The notes below the pieces were generated by a model. The model did no database searches, was not told the DNA's origin, and worked only from the letters and a program-made list of their open reading frames with translations. The position numbers and the translations under genes were made by a program. Below are positions 14,154 through 25,200 of a stretch of 64,000 nucleotides of DNA, in pieces. The first letter of the stretch is position 1. Every line of letters begins with the position of its first letter. The stretch covers positions 186,001 through 250,000 of the forward strand of contig JAHBYU010000001.1 in the NCBI GenBank assembly GCA_019635775.1, given 5' to 3'. This stretch comes from Rhizobiaceae bacterium (lineage in GTDB: Bacteria > Pseudomonadota > Alphaproteobacteria > Rhizobiales > Rhizobiaceae).

Positions 14154-15542
14154 ATGGTGGGGTTGCGCATCGGAGTGATTTCGGCTGCCATTCTATTGGC
14201 CGGAACGACGATTCAGGCGCAAGCCACGTCCCTTAAGGAGGCCGTACAGCAGGCCGTCCTGACCAATCCCAGGATCGATGCCGCCCAAGCCAACCGCCGC
14301 GCCACCGAATACACGTTCAAGCAGGCGAAGGGCCGGTTCCTGCCCGAGGTCGAGGTCAATGCGGACGCAGGCCAGCAGCGGATCGATCGGCCGCAGGGCA
14401 TAGCGCCAGACAACAATGACCAGTGGATGGACCGGCGGCAGGCGACTGTCAGCATCAGGCAGGTGCTGTTCGACGGCTGGGACCGCGCCAACGACATCTA
14501 CCGCACACAGGCCGGCATTTCGGCGGCGTCCTTTCGCGTTCTGGTCCGTTCCGAGGCGGTGGGCCTGAACAGCATCGAAGCCTATATCGATGTCGTCCGG
14601 CACAACGAGTTGCTGGGGTTGGCCCAGGAAAACCTGAGGCGTCACCAGACGCTTCTGCGCATCGTGCAGGAACGATATGACGGTGGACGCTCCCCGATAG
14701 GCGATCTCCAGCAGACGATCGAGCGCGTCGAGGCGGCGAAGGCCCTGGTTGCGCAGATCACCGTCGCTCGCGAGACGGCAAATGCGAAGTACAAGAACGC
14801 CGTCGGCGTGCCGCCGATCAAGTTGCAGCCGGTCAAATATGCTGTCGGAATTCCCAAGGCGATAGGGGAAGTCACGGATCGCGCCGTGCGCAACAATCCA
14901 CGCGTCAAGGAAGCGCTCGCCGAGACCCAGGTGTCCTACTACGACAAGCAACAGTTCCGCTCGACGCTCTATCCGCAGGTTTATCTGGAGGGGAATGCCA
15001 CGCGCGGCGAGGACCTCGACGGTACGCCCGGACGCAACGATGAAGTCGGCGGACGCGTGGTCCTGCGCTGGAAGCTGTTCGACGGCGGCGTGCGGCGTAA
15101 CCGTGAAGCCGAGCTTGGAGAACGCTACTCCGAAAAGGTCGCCGAGCAGATGATCCTGATCCGCCAGATCACCGAGGAGTCGGAGGTGGCGTGGGCACGT
15201 CTGGTGGACGGTCGCGCGCAGGTTGACGCCGTCAGGACCGAGGTTGCCCAGAACAAGAAGGTGGTGGCGTCCTACAAGGACGAGTACGACGCCAATCGCC
15301 GCAGCCTGCTGGACCTGCTCGACGCCGAGAATTCGCTTTTCGCCAGCCAGTTCGAGCTGTCCAACGTCATCGCGCTGCACAAGTTCTCCAGCTATGAACT
15401 GCTCGCGCTGATGGGCATTCTGCTCAAGACGCTCGGCGTCGACGGACAGCATGTTCCCGACGTTCCCGCCAATCCGCTTCCGACGCTCATGCGCGGCCCG
15501 GCGCAGAAACCCTTCGAAATTCCTTCGCTGACAAGCGAGTGA
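14154..15542 (+). CDS. TolC family outer-membrane protein of a type I secretion system
   Basis: A 462-residue TolC-like protein with a signal peptide (MVGLRIGVISAAILLAGTT, cleaved near AQA) and two outer-membrane efflux-protein repeats of long coiled helices. It forms the trimeric outer-membrane duct. ATG 14154 follows AGGGGA with good spacing; the upstream TTG at 14124 is less likely. It is followed after 50 bases by the ABC component and then the HlyD adaptor, making a complete type I machine for the adhesin at 19238. Confidence 0.92.
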   Translation: MVGLRIGVISAAILLAGTTIQAQATSLKEAVQQAVLTNPRIDAAQANRRATEYTFKQAKGRFLPEVEVNADAGQQRIDRPQGIAPDNNDQWMDRRQATVSIRQVLFDGWDRANDIYRTQAGISAASFRVLVRSEAVGLNSIEAYIDVVRHNELLGLAQENLRRHQTLLRIVQERYDGGRSPIGDLQQTIERVEAAKALVAQITVARETANAKYKNAVGVPPIKLQPVKYAVGIPKAIGEVTDRAVRNNPRVKEALAETQVSYYDKQQFRSTLYPQVYLEGNATRGEDLDGTPGRNDEVGGRVVLRWKLFDGGVRRNREAELGERYSEKVAEQMILIRQITEESEVAWARLVDGRAQVDAVRTEVAQNKKVVASYKDEYDANRRSLLDLLDAENSLFASQFELSNVIALHKFSSYELLALMGILLKTLGVDGQHVPDVPANPLPTLMRGPAQKPFEIPSLTSE

Positions 15543-15592
15543 AGCGGTTTTGTGATATCCCTCTGTGCCGCGCGCATGCGACAGGATGACGA

Positions 15593-17785
15593 GTGGAACA
15601 GAGGCACGCATCATTCAGCGAAAGCATCGGCCCCGAGGCGGATCTCCATGCGGCGCATGATCCGCTGATCGGCGCGCTCGAATATCTGGCTATCCATCAT
15701 GGAAAACCCTTTTCGCGATCCGCCGTGCTGCAAGGCTTGCCGCTGACCGGCAGGAGCCTGACGCTCGACCTTTTCGGACGGGCCGCCGAACGGCTGGGCT
15801 TCGAGAGCAGGATACTGAACCGCCGCCCGTCTGACGTGTCAGGTCTCGTGTGCCCCTTCGTGGTGCCGCTCAAGAGCGGCGACGTGGCGATTGTCCTTGA
15901 AAAACGCCACCGGGGACGCAAGGCCCTGGTCGTCGTTCCGGGTGGCGATCCCAAACGGATGCGCCTGTCCGATCTCGACCGCGAAGCACTCGATACGGTG
16001 ATCTATGTCGCCGACCGCAAGCAACAGGATGCCGTCGCCTCAAGCTCTGCGATGACGCGGCGCATGAGAGGGCACTGGCTGTGGTCGGTCGTGTTCCGGC
16101 TCTGGCCGACCTGGCTTTACGTCATCCTCGCCGCGCTTGTGATCAACCTGCTCGGCCTGGCGCTTCCGCTGTTCGTCATGAACGTCTACGACCGGGTGAT
16201 CCCGAACAACTCCGTGCCGACGCTTTGGGCGCTGGCGTCCGGTGTCGTGATCGCGCTTGGCGCGGACTTCCTGCTGCGCATGCTGCGGGCCGGCGTCATC
16301 GAAAGCTCGGGCAGGCGAGTGGACATGCGGGTCTCGTCGGTGCTGTTCGAGCAGGCGCTCGACGCATCGATGGCCAGCCGGTCGACGCGCGCGGGCGAAT
16401 TCGCCAATCACATCCGCGAGTTCGAAGGGGTGCGCGACTTCTTCACGTCGTCGAGCATCGTCTCTGTGATCGACCTGCTTTTTATCGGCGTGTTTCTGGG
16501 CCTTCTCTACGTTATCGTTGGCGAGCTCGCGCTGGTGCCGCTGTTCGCAGTGCCACTGGTCCTCGTCGTCACGCTGCTTATTCAGATTCCTCTGGCGCGA
16601 TCGGTAAACGCCGCCCAGCTCACCAAGACCAACCGGCACACGATTCTCGTGGAGTCTATGGTCGGCGTCGAAACCATCAAGGCGGTTACCGGCGAAGGCG
16701 TCATGCAGAAGAAGTGGGAGGATGCGGTCGCAGGCTCCGTGCGCGCCAGTTCGTCGCTGCGCTTCTGGTCTTCGCTCGCCATGTATTTCAGCCTGCTGGT
16801 GCAGCAGGGCGTGAGCGTCATCCTCATCGTCTGGGGCGTCTATCTGGTCGCGGCGGGAAATATCACGATCGGCGCGCTGATCGCCTCCAACATACTGGCT
16901 GGACGCGTGCTCGCGCCGCTGAGCGGCATCGCCATGACACTGGCGCGTGCGCAGACCTCCTTTTCGGCGCTGAGGCAGCTCAACCTGATGATGAAGCTCG
17001 ACCGCGACCACAAGATGCCGCCGGCTGGAGGCGGGCGGATCGACCAGGGGAGGCTGGAACTGCGCGATGTCGACTTCTCCTATCCGGGTCAGCCAAGGAA
17101 GGCCCTCGACGGCCTGTCGTTGCGGATTTCGCCTGGCGAGCGGGTCGGTGTCATCGGGCGCGTGGCGTCTGGCAAGTCCACTCTCGGCAAATTGCTTTGC
17201 GGGCTTTACGAGCCTGCCGCCGGCGCGGTCATCGTCGACGGCACCGACATCCGCCATTGCTGGATGGCCGATCTGCGCAGGGCTGTCGCCTATGTGGGAC
17301 AGGAGCCCGAGTTGTTCGCCGGCACGCTGAAGGAAAACATCCTGTTTGGCTGGCGCGAGGACGAGAGGGCGTTCGAGGAAGCCGCGCGCGCGTCAGGCAT
17401 AGCTGTATTGGCGCAGTCACAGCCGCTTGGCTACGCGCTGCCGGTCGGCGAGCGGGGCCGCGCCATTTCCGGCGGGCAGAGGCAGGCCGCCGTCATCGCG
17501 CGCGCCATTCTGGCCAATCCGCGCGTCCTCTTTCTGGATGAACCGACCAGCGCGATGGACAACCTGACCGAGGCCGCCTTCATCCGGGGGTTTCGCGCAT
17601 GGCTGAAACCGGACACAACGCTCGTGCTCGCGACACATCGGGTGTCGATGCTCGAGCTGGTGGATCGCCTGATCGTCCTCGAGAACGGCCGCGTGGTGGC
17701 GGACGGACCGAAGGACAGGGTCCTGGCGTCGCTCCAGAAGCGCAGCGTGCTGGCATCCGAAGAACAGGATGGCGGCGATGGCTGA
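15593..17785 (+). CDS. Type I secretion system permease/ATPase
   Basis: A 730-residue ABC exporter of the HlyB/LapB kind. Residues about 25-130 form a C39-peptidase-like domain without the catalytic Cys, so it is a binding module rather than a protease. The membrane domain spans about 150-430, and the ATPase has Walker A GRVASGKST (near 522), signature ISGGQRQAAVIARA (near 626) and Walker B RVLFLDEPTSAMD. The start is GTG 15593; nearby ATGs are out of frame. Its end overlaps the HlyD gene by 17 bases. Its expected cargo is the RTX adhesin downstream. A degenerate C39 domain is the rule in RTX exporters and argues against a role in RiPP leader removal. Confidence 0.93.
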   Translation: MEQRHASFSESIGPEADLHAAHDPLIGALEYLAIHHGKPFSRSAVLQGLPLTGRSLTLDLFGRAAERLGFESRILNRRPSDVSGLVCPFVVPLKSGDVAIVLEKRHRGRKALVVVPGGDPKRMRLSDLDREALDTVIYVADRKQQDAVASSSAMTRRMRGHWLWSVVFRLWPTWLYVILAALVINLLGLALPLFVMNVYDRVIPNNSVPTLWALASGVVIALGADFLLRMLRAGVIESSGRRVDMRVSSVLFEQALDASMASRSTRAGEFANHIREFEGVRDFFTSSSIVSVIDLLFIGVFLGLLYVIVGELALVPLFAVPLVLVVTLLIQIPLARSVNAAQLTKTNRHTILVESMVGVETIKAVTGEGVMQKKWEDAVAGSVRASSSLRFWSSLAMYFSLLVQQGVSVILIVWGVYLVAAGNITIGALIASNILAGRVLAPLSGIAMTLARAQTSFSALRQLNLMMKLDRDHKMPPAGGGRIDQGRLELRDVDFSYPGQPRKALDGLSLRISPGERVGVIGRVASGKSTLGKLLCGLYEPAAGAVIVDGTDIRHCWMADLRRAVAYVGQEPELFAGTLKENILFGWREDERAFEEAARASGIAVLAQSQPLGYALPVGERGRAISGGQRQAAVIARAILANPRVLFLDEPTSAMDNLTEAAFIRGFRAWLKPDTTLVLATHRVSMLELVDRLIVLENGRVVADGPKDRVLASLQKRSVLASEEQDGGDG

Positions 17786-19091
17786 CGTCGACCTGAATTT
17801 CGCCAACGATCCGCGCGCCGTCATCGAATCCTCGGTGACGCCAGGAGCGTGGCGGCTTCTGATCGTCATCGCCTCGACGTTCGGACTCCTTGTCCTCTGG
17901 GCATCGTTCGCCCATGTGGACCAGATGGCCTCCGGTATTGGCCGCGTGATCCCTTCGAGCCAGGTGCAGGTGGTGCAAAGTCTGGAGCCCGGCATCGTTG
18001 CCGAAATTCTCGTGCGGGCAGGCGATCGCGTCGAGGCTGGCCAGAACCTCATCCGCATCGACGATACGGGCGTTGCTTCGCGCCTCGGCGAACTGCGCCA
18101 GCAACAGCTTGCGCTCGCCGCCGAACTCGACCGGCTGAACGCGCAGGCGAGCGGAGCGGATGCCTACGAGCCGCCGCCGAGCGTCGATGCGGATGCCGAA
18201 CCATTCTATCGCGACCAGCAGGCGATCTTCCTTGCCGATCGCCGCAAGCTTGATGAAGCCGTGCTGATCCGCCAGCAGCAACTGGTGCAACGGCGGCAAG
18301 CGCTTCGGGAAGCCGAGGCCACGGCAGCCAAGCAGGCGGCGGCGCTGGAACTGGCCGAACGCGAACTGGAACTTACGCGGGCGCTTTTCGAACGCAAGGC
18401 GATACCGGAACTGGAGTTTCTGCGCATCCAGCGCGAGGTCGCCGACCTGCGTGGAGACCTGACCATATGGGAGGCGCAGAAGCTTCGTCTCGAGGCCGAG
18501 GTTTCGGAGGCCGAGGCGCAGGTGGACACAGAAAAATCGGCGTTTCTGGCGGAGGTCCAGGCGCGGATTTCCAAGGTGAACGCCGAGATGTCGGTGGTTC
18601 AGGAAAGCCTGCGCGGGGCGGACGACCGCGTCCGCCGGGCCATGCTGAAATCGCCGGTTTCGGGCGTGGTCAACGCGGTGAACGTGGCCACGATCGGCGA
18701 GGTGATCGCTGCCGGCGCAAACGTCGTCGAGATCGTTCCCGTCGGCGACCGTCTGCTTGTGGAAACACGAATCCGTCCGCAGGATGTCGCCTTCATCCGT
18801 TCCGGCGCGGAGGCCACCATCCGGCTCAGTGCCTACGACTACACCAAATACGGAACGCTGAAGGGGACGGTGGAACGGATCAGCGCCGACACAATCGCGG
18901 ATGAAAACGGTGACACCTTCTATCAGGTGATCGTCAGTACCGATGCCGCCGACAACATTCGCGACGACATACACGTAATACCCGGCATGGTGGCCACAGT
19001 GGACATATCGAACGGTGAAAGAACCGTTCTTGAATACCTGCTCAAGCCGGTCTTGAAGATACGCGACCAGGCCCTGCGGGAAGCACGGTAA
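17769..19091 (+). CDS. HlyD family type I secretion membrane-fusion protein
   Basis: A 440-residue periplasmic adaptor linking the ABC exporter to TolC. It has one transmembrane helix near residues 28-50 (LLIVIASTFGLLVLWASF), a lipoyl half-motif (GIVAEILVRAGDRVEAGQNL), long coiled-coil helices (about 105-290) and a beta-barrel with the second lipoyl half (KSPVSGVVNAVNVATIGEVI). ATG 17769 or ATG 17778 may be the start; both lie inside the exporter gene. Confidence 0.93.
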   Translation: MAAMADVDLNFANDPRAVIESSVTPGAWRLLIVIASTFGLLVLWASFAHVDQMASGIGRVIPSSQVQVVQSLEPGIVAEILVRAGDRVEAGQNLIRIDDTGVASRLGELRQQQLALAAELDRLNAQASGADAYEPPPSVDADAEPFYRDQQAIFLADRRKLDEAVLIRQQQLVQRRQALREAEATAAKQAAALELAERELELTRALFERKAIPELEFLRIQREVADLRGDLTIWEAQKLRLEAEVSEAEAQVDTEKSAFLAEVQARISKVNAEMSVVQESLRGADDRVRRAMLKSPVSGVVNAVNVATIGEVIAAGANVVEIVPVGDRLLVETRIRPQDVAFIRSGAEATIRLSAYDYTKYGTLKGTVERISADTIADENGDTFYQVIVSTDAADNIRDDIHVIPGMVATVDISNGERTVLEYLLKPVLKIRDQALREAR

Positions 19092-19237
19092 TATCTCGCT
19101 GACGGTCAGAAAACGGCAATCTCCAAGGCGAGATCAAGCAAATTTTACCTTGCGGCAACCTTGTGGACTTCATGAACTGAAGGCGATATGCTGCAGGTGC
19201 GAATGGGCTGACGCTTTGACGTCAGGGGAACGCATGC

Positions 19238-22200
19238 ATGGCAGCGCAGGGAGCATTCGGCGACGGGCCGTCCGTCGCTCCGGTCGTTCTATTTGAGGGC
19301 CGTGACGGAACCGTGCAGGTCGCGGATCCCGCAGTGCTGTTCCTCGGCGACTACTCCCGACAGGGCCACGATCTTCTCATAGAACATGACGGATCATCGG
19401 TCCTCGTCCACGACTATTTCGTCGGGGGCACGGCCAATCTCGCCGGACCGAACGGCGCGTTCCTGACGCCGTCGGTGGTGGAGGCTCTCGCAGGCCCCGT
19501 CGCGCCGGGACAATATGCCCAGGCTGCCGGAGAGCCGGAAGCGACGGGACTTGTCCAGATCGGCAAGGTCATCTCGATCGAGGGATCGGCAAGCGCCACC
19601 CACAGCGACGGGGTGAAGGTCGATCTCGCCGATGGCGATCCGGTCTACCAGGGCGATGTCGTGCAGACCGGCGATAGCGCCAAGCTCGGCATATCCTTCA
19701 TCGACGATTCCGTTTTCTCCATGTCGGCCAACGCCCGCATGGTGCTGAACGAACTGATCTTCGATCCGGCAAAGGCCGCCGACAGCTCGATGGTCGTCAA
19801 TCTCGTCCAGGGTTCCTTCGTTTTCGTGACCGGGCAGGTCGCGCCCGCCGGCGACATGAAGGTCGAGACGCCCGTCGCCACGATGGGCATCCGCGGGACC
19901 ACACCCAAGGTGCTGATCAACAGCGACATGGGGGTCACAGAATTCTCCATCCTGCCCGATCCGGACAGCGGCAAGATCGGCAGCTACATCCTGCTCGACA
20001 AGACCACCGGCGAAATCATGGGTACGGTGGAATCGGTTGGCGACAAGTGGGTTATCACCTCGCTTTCCGGCGAAGCGGTGAAGGTCGCGAAGTCCGGCAT
20101 CGACCTGCTCGAGGACGAAGCCGCGATGTCCGACATCCGGGCTGCGGTGTCGCGCGCGCTCGGGGACCGTGGCGATATCGGCAACAACAGCTACCGGCAG
20201 GTTGCGTTCGATTCCTCCGCTTCGACAGGCGGGAACGACACGCAGAACGGCGATGGCTACAACAATGGCAGGCCGGGCGGCGACAGTGGTGGCGGCGTTG
20301 TTGATCCCAGACCCGACGTGGATGACGCGCCGATCGTGCGAAATGATGCGTTTTCCACCCATGAGGAAAACGACGGGCCGAGCGCACTTACCGGAAACGT
20401 GTTTGCCAACAATGGCTCTGGGATCGACTATGATCCTGACGGGTTCACTATCAGGGTAATTCAGGTCAACGACGGCAATCTGTCTTTTAACAGTGCAGGC
20501 ACCTATACGGGACTGCTCCCTTCAGGTGCGCTGCTGGCCATCAACCAGAATGGCGGCATCACCTATAGCCCTAATGATGCCTATGAGTTTCTTGGTCGCA
20601 ACGACACCGATATCGACAGATTTTCATACACTGTGCGTGATCCCGGCGGCTTCACCGGGACCGCTATAGTTTCGGTGACCGTTGAGGGCAGAAACGACCG
20701 TCCGGACATCACCACTGTTGCAAATGTTACCAAACTGGCGGATGACTTTACCGAACTCGCCGGTACCGGCAACGCGGGCATCCGCTCCGCGTCGGGCGTC
20801 GTCACCTTCCAGGATATTGATGCGTCCGATACGCATGTCACGTCGACGGTTGCTCCCGCGGTGAACTGGACGACAGGGACGGGCGGCGCGATTTCCATTC
20901 CCGTCCCGGCTGGCGCGATAGGCGAAATCCAGCTTACGCTGACCGAGGCACAGGCAACTGCAAACCCGGTGCTTCAATGGAGCGGCGGTAGCGTTCAATC
21001 CGTGCCGCAGCCTGTCGTCGGATCGGTCGCGTGGACCTACTCCATTGCTGATAACAAGATCGACTTCCTCGCGGCCGGCGAGAAACTCGAAATCACCTAT
21101 ACGATCACCATTCAGGACGACAGCGGCGTCGGCGACCTCGGCGATGGCATCGACGGCCAAGGCAACGAGTCCGACAGCATCACGCAGACTATTAAGATCA
21201 CGATCACCGGGACAAACGACGTTCCTGTCATCACCTTTGCTGACGCGACCGGCACCATTCTCGACATCGCGGAGGATGCCGAGGATCACGGAGGTTCAGA
21301 CTTTGACGAACTCACCGCAGAGGGTTCGATCGGATTCGCTGACGTCGACCTCACGGACAGACCGACTGCGGAAATCACGTCACGATCGGCAGAGTGGACC
21401 AAACAGAATGGTGCCGGGGGCCTGGATATTCCGGAAGCCGAATTGGAGGCGATGCTCACGGCGTTCACCATCAAGGCGCATGGCAGCGACACCGCCGGTA
21501 CAAGTGACGACAACACGAACAACGGCGTGATCGACTGGACGTACAAGATAGAAGAACGCTTCGTGGATTTCCTCGCTGCCGGCGAGGAGGTCGAAGCTGA
21601 ATTCGAGGTCACCATCTCCGACGGCAAAGGGGGCGTTGCCACACAGATCGTAAAGATCACTCTCAAGGGCGCCAGCGACGGCGGCCCCAATGACGTTCCT
21701 GTCATCCAGGCCGTGACGAATCCGGCGTCGATCCCGGAAATCGTTGGGGACAGCTCCAATCAGAACATTGCGCCCGTAAACGGAACGATCACGGTTTACG
21801 ACTCTGACTACACCGATACGCTGACGCTGAGCGTCACGGGCGATGCGGTTGCCGAATACAATGGCGGCACTGTTCCGACGGAGGATTCCATCAATGTCGC
21901 CGCACTGATCGCGTCGGGCGCAATCAGCTTTGCTCCGATCGGCCTCTCGAACGGCGAGGATCAAACCGTTAACTGGACTTACGACCCCGCTGCTGCCGAT
22001 CTTGACTGGCTTCGCGCGGGCGACACGCTGACGCTGACCTACACTGCGCAGGTGAGCGACGGCCAGGGCGGGACGCACACCCATCCGCTGGTGATCACGA
22101 TCACAGGGACGAACGACGCGCCTGTGATCGAGGCGGTGACGAACCCGGCTGGCTTGACCGAGGTGGTCGGCGACAGTTCGGCACAGGACATCGCGGTGGT

Positions 22201-25200
22201 GACCGGGACGATCACGGTGTCGGATCAGGATGTCGGCGATACGCTGACGCTGAGCGTGACGGGCGATGCGACAGCGAGCTACACGCCCTACGGTGCGACC
22301 GAGGCCGGCGCGTTGCCTGCCGGCGCGAGTAGCATCGCGGCGCTGGTCGCGAGCACGGCGATCGGCTTTGATGCGTTCACCTCGAACGGCGAGAGCCAGA
22401 CGGTCGACTGGACCTACGACCCCGCTGCTGTCAACCTCGACTGGCTGGGCGCAGGCGACACGCTGACGCTGATCTATGCGGCGCAGGTGACCGATGGCCA
22501 CGGCAATGTCGGTTCGCAGCCGCTGGTAATCACCATCACCGGGACGAACGACGCGCCTGAGATCACCTCAGGGCCGGTAACGATCGCGATCAGCGAATCG
22601 CCGCAGGCCGCCGGAAATGTCGGGACGAATGCGTTTACGGAAACGATTGGCGGCGCCGCGCCGGTGCTGTCGGGAACGCTTGCGTTCCATGACGTCGATA
22701 TTTCCGATGCTTCGCACGTGCTGTCTGTCTCGGTGGTCGAGACGCCATCCCCAGGAACGCCGACGCATCCCGGTCTCGACAACGACGGCCTGCAGGCGTT
22801 GCTTACCCTTACCGGCTCCACATTACCAACGGCTGCGACCACTGAAGGCACGATCGCCTGGGCCTTCGATGGCACCGAGGACCAGTTCGACTACCTTGCC
22901 GCCGATCAGAGCGTGGCTCTGGTCTACACGATCACGGTGGCCGACCGGGCAACGGACGGGCTGACCGATACGCAGACGGTGACCGTCACGATCACAGGGA
23001 CGAACGATGCGCCAGAGATCACTGGTGCTGCAGAAGAGATCACCGAGGACAACTCGGCGCTTCTCGCGACGGTCACCATCGATGTCAGCGATCCTGATCT
23101 GACGGATACGCACTCGGTGAGCGTGATCGAGGTTTGGGCCGATGGGCCCACCGGCGCACATGACGCCAACTTCCTGATCGGCCTTCTCGACGAACCTTCC
23201 GACGTCTTGGCTGGACAGGCAACGATCGAATTCTCGGCGCTGAAGAGTGACTTCGGCTATCTAGCCGAGGGCGAAACGCTAACCCTGATTTATACTGTCC
23301 AGATAGCGGACGGGCAGGGCGGTAGCGCCTTGCAGAACTTTGCCGTGACGATCTCCGGGACTGAAGGGGATTCTGAGGTTTCTGACGTCATCATTCTCAA
23401 CAACGCTGCTGCGATTTTGGGCACCGCGGGTGACGACACCTATGCAAACGGCAGCGTGATCGCGGGAACCGCCGGCGCCGATCTCATCCTGGGCCTTGCC
23501 GGCAACGATGATATGGAAGGCAGGAATGGGGACGACTGGCTGTTCGGTGGCGATGGCGACGACTATCTGCTCGGCGGCGCGGGCAAGGACACCTATTTCG
23601 GTGGTGCCGGCTGGGACATGGCCAGCTTCCGTGACGAGAACGCCGGGGTTACCGTAAACCTTTCGGCCGGGACTGCGACGCTGGCCGGCGGTGTGGTTGA
23701 GACACTGGACAGCATCGAGGACATTGAGGGCTCAGCGCATGACGACACGCTGATCGGAAACGCCGGAGACAACTTCCTGCTCGGCGGGGACGGAACCGAC
23801 AGCTATGACGGCGGCGCCGGCGGCTGGGACCAGGTTTCGTTTCACAACGAGACAGGTGGGCAAGGCGCGGTCGTCGATCTCTCGCTTGGAACCGGCACCG
23901 ACACCTACGGGAACAGCGGCGAAGCCTTCGCCAACATCGAGGTTCTGCGCGGGTCGCAATGGGCCGACAACTTCAAGGGCGACAGCGGCGATAACGTTTT
24001 CTTCGGCCTGGAGGGCAACGATACCCTGAACGGCGGTGCCGACGGTCTCGACCTCGTCCGTTACGATAGGGATTACCGGTTCGGCGGCACGAACGGAGTT
24101 ACCGTCAATCTGGCTGCCGGGACGGCGACAGACGGGTTTGAAGATACCGACACGCTGATCAACATCGACGGCGCTGTCGGCACGCAACTGAACGACACGC
24201 TGATCGGCAACGCGGGCGAAAACGAGTTTGTCGGGCTGGGTGGTAACGACACCATCGACGGCGCGGGCGGCTGGGACTGGGCAGGCTATTGGTACGCCGG
24301 ATCAGGCATCGTCGTGGACATGGCGCTCCCTTCCGGCCAGGTCACCAATGACGGCATGGGAGGCACCGATACCCTGATCGACATTGAGGAGATCTTCGGC
24401 TCGCAACATGCCGATACGATCTCCGGCGACGGGCAGGACAGGGATTACAATGGCGATGCCGGCGCCGACACCCTGACCGGGGGCGCTGGCAACGAGGTGT
24501 TTTCTGGCGGTGAGGGCGATGATCAGATAAATGGCGGGGGTGGCTGGGACATCGCGCGCTACGATCGCGACATACGGGGTGGCGGCGACAGCGGTGTTAC
24601 CGTCGATCTTTCGGACGGCACCGCGACAGATGGATTTGGCGACAGCGACACGCTCTCCAACATCGAAGGCGTTTGGGGCTCCGAATTTGACGACCTTCTG
24701 ATCGGCGACGATACCGACAATGAACTCGTCGGGAATGAAGGCGATGATGAGCTCAGAAGCGGTGGCCAGCAATATTCCGATCAAAGCTTCGACTATCTCG
24801 AAGGCGGCGATGGCAATGACCTGCTGATCGCGCAGGGCGGTTTCGTCAATATGGTCGGCGGACAGGGCAATGACGAGCTTCGCGCGACGCCAGCAAGCGA
24901 ATGGTGGGACCATGCCCGCGCGGACTACCGAAATTCGCCGCAGAATGTGGGCATCGTCGCGAACCTCAGCGCAGTTACCTACATGAGCGTCGCCTCGATG
25001 CAGATCGCTGACGGCTACGGGACGACCGATACGGTCGAAGGCATACACGCCATTGCCGACAGCGCGGGCAATGACTTCATCAGGCTCGACGGCGACTATA
25101 GCAACGCCAATGGCGGCGAGTATTTCGAGGTTAGGCTGACCGGCGGAGACGACACGGTCGATTTCACGGGCGCCGGCCTACAGGCACGTGTCACCTATCG

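Noticed and set aside
15593-17785. The type I exporter as the secretion route of the RiPP peptides
   Set aside because: Its C39-like domain lacks the catalytic Cys, it is 7 kb from the island, and it is in one operon with TolC, HlyD and the adhesin, which are a better match.
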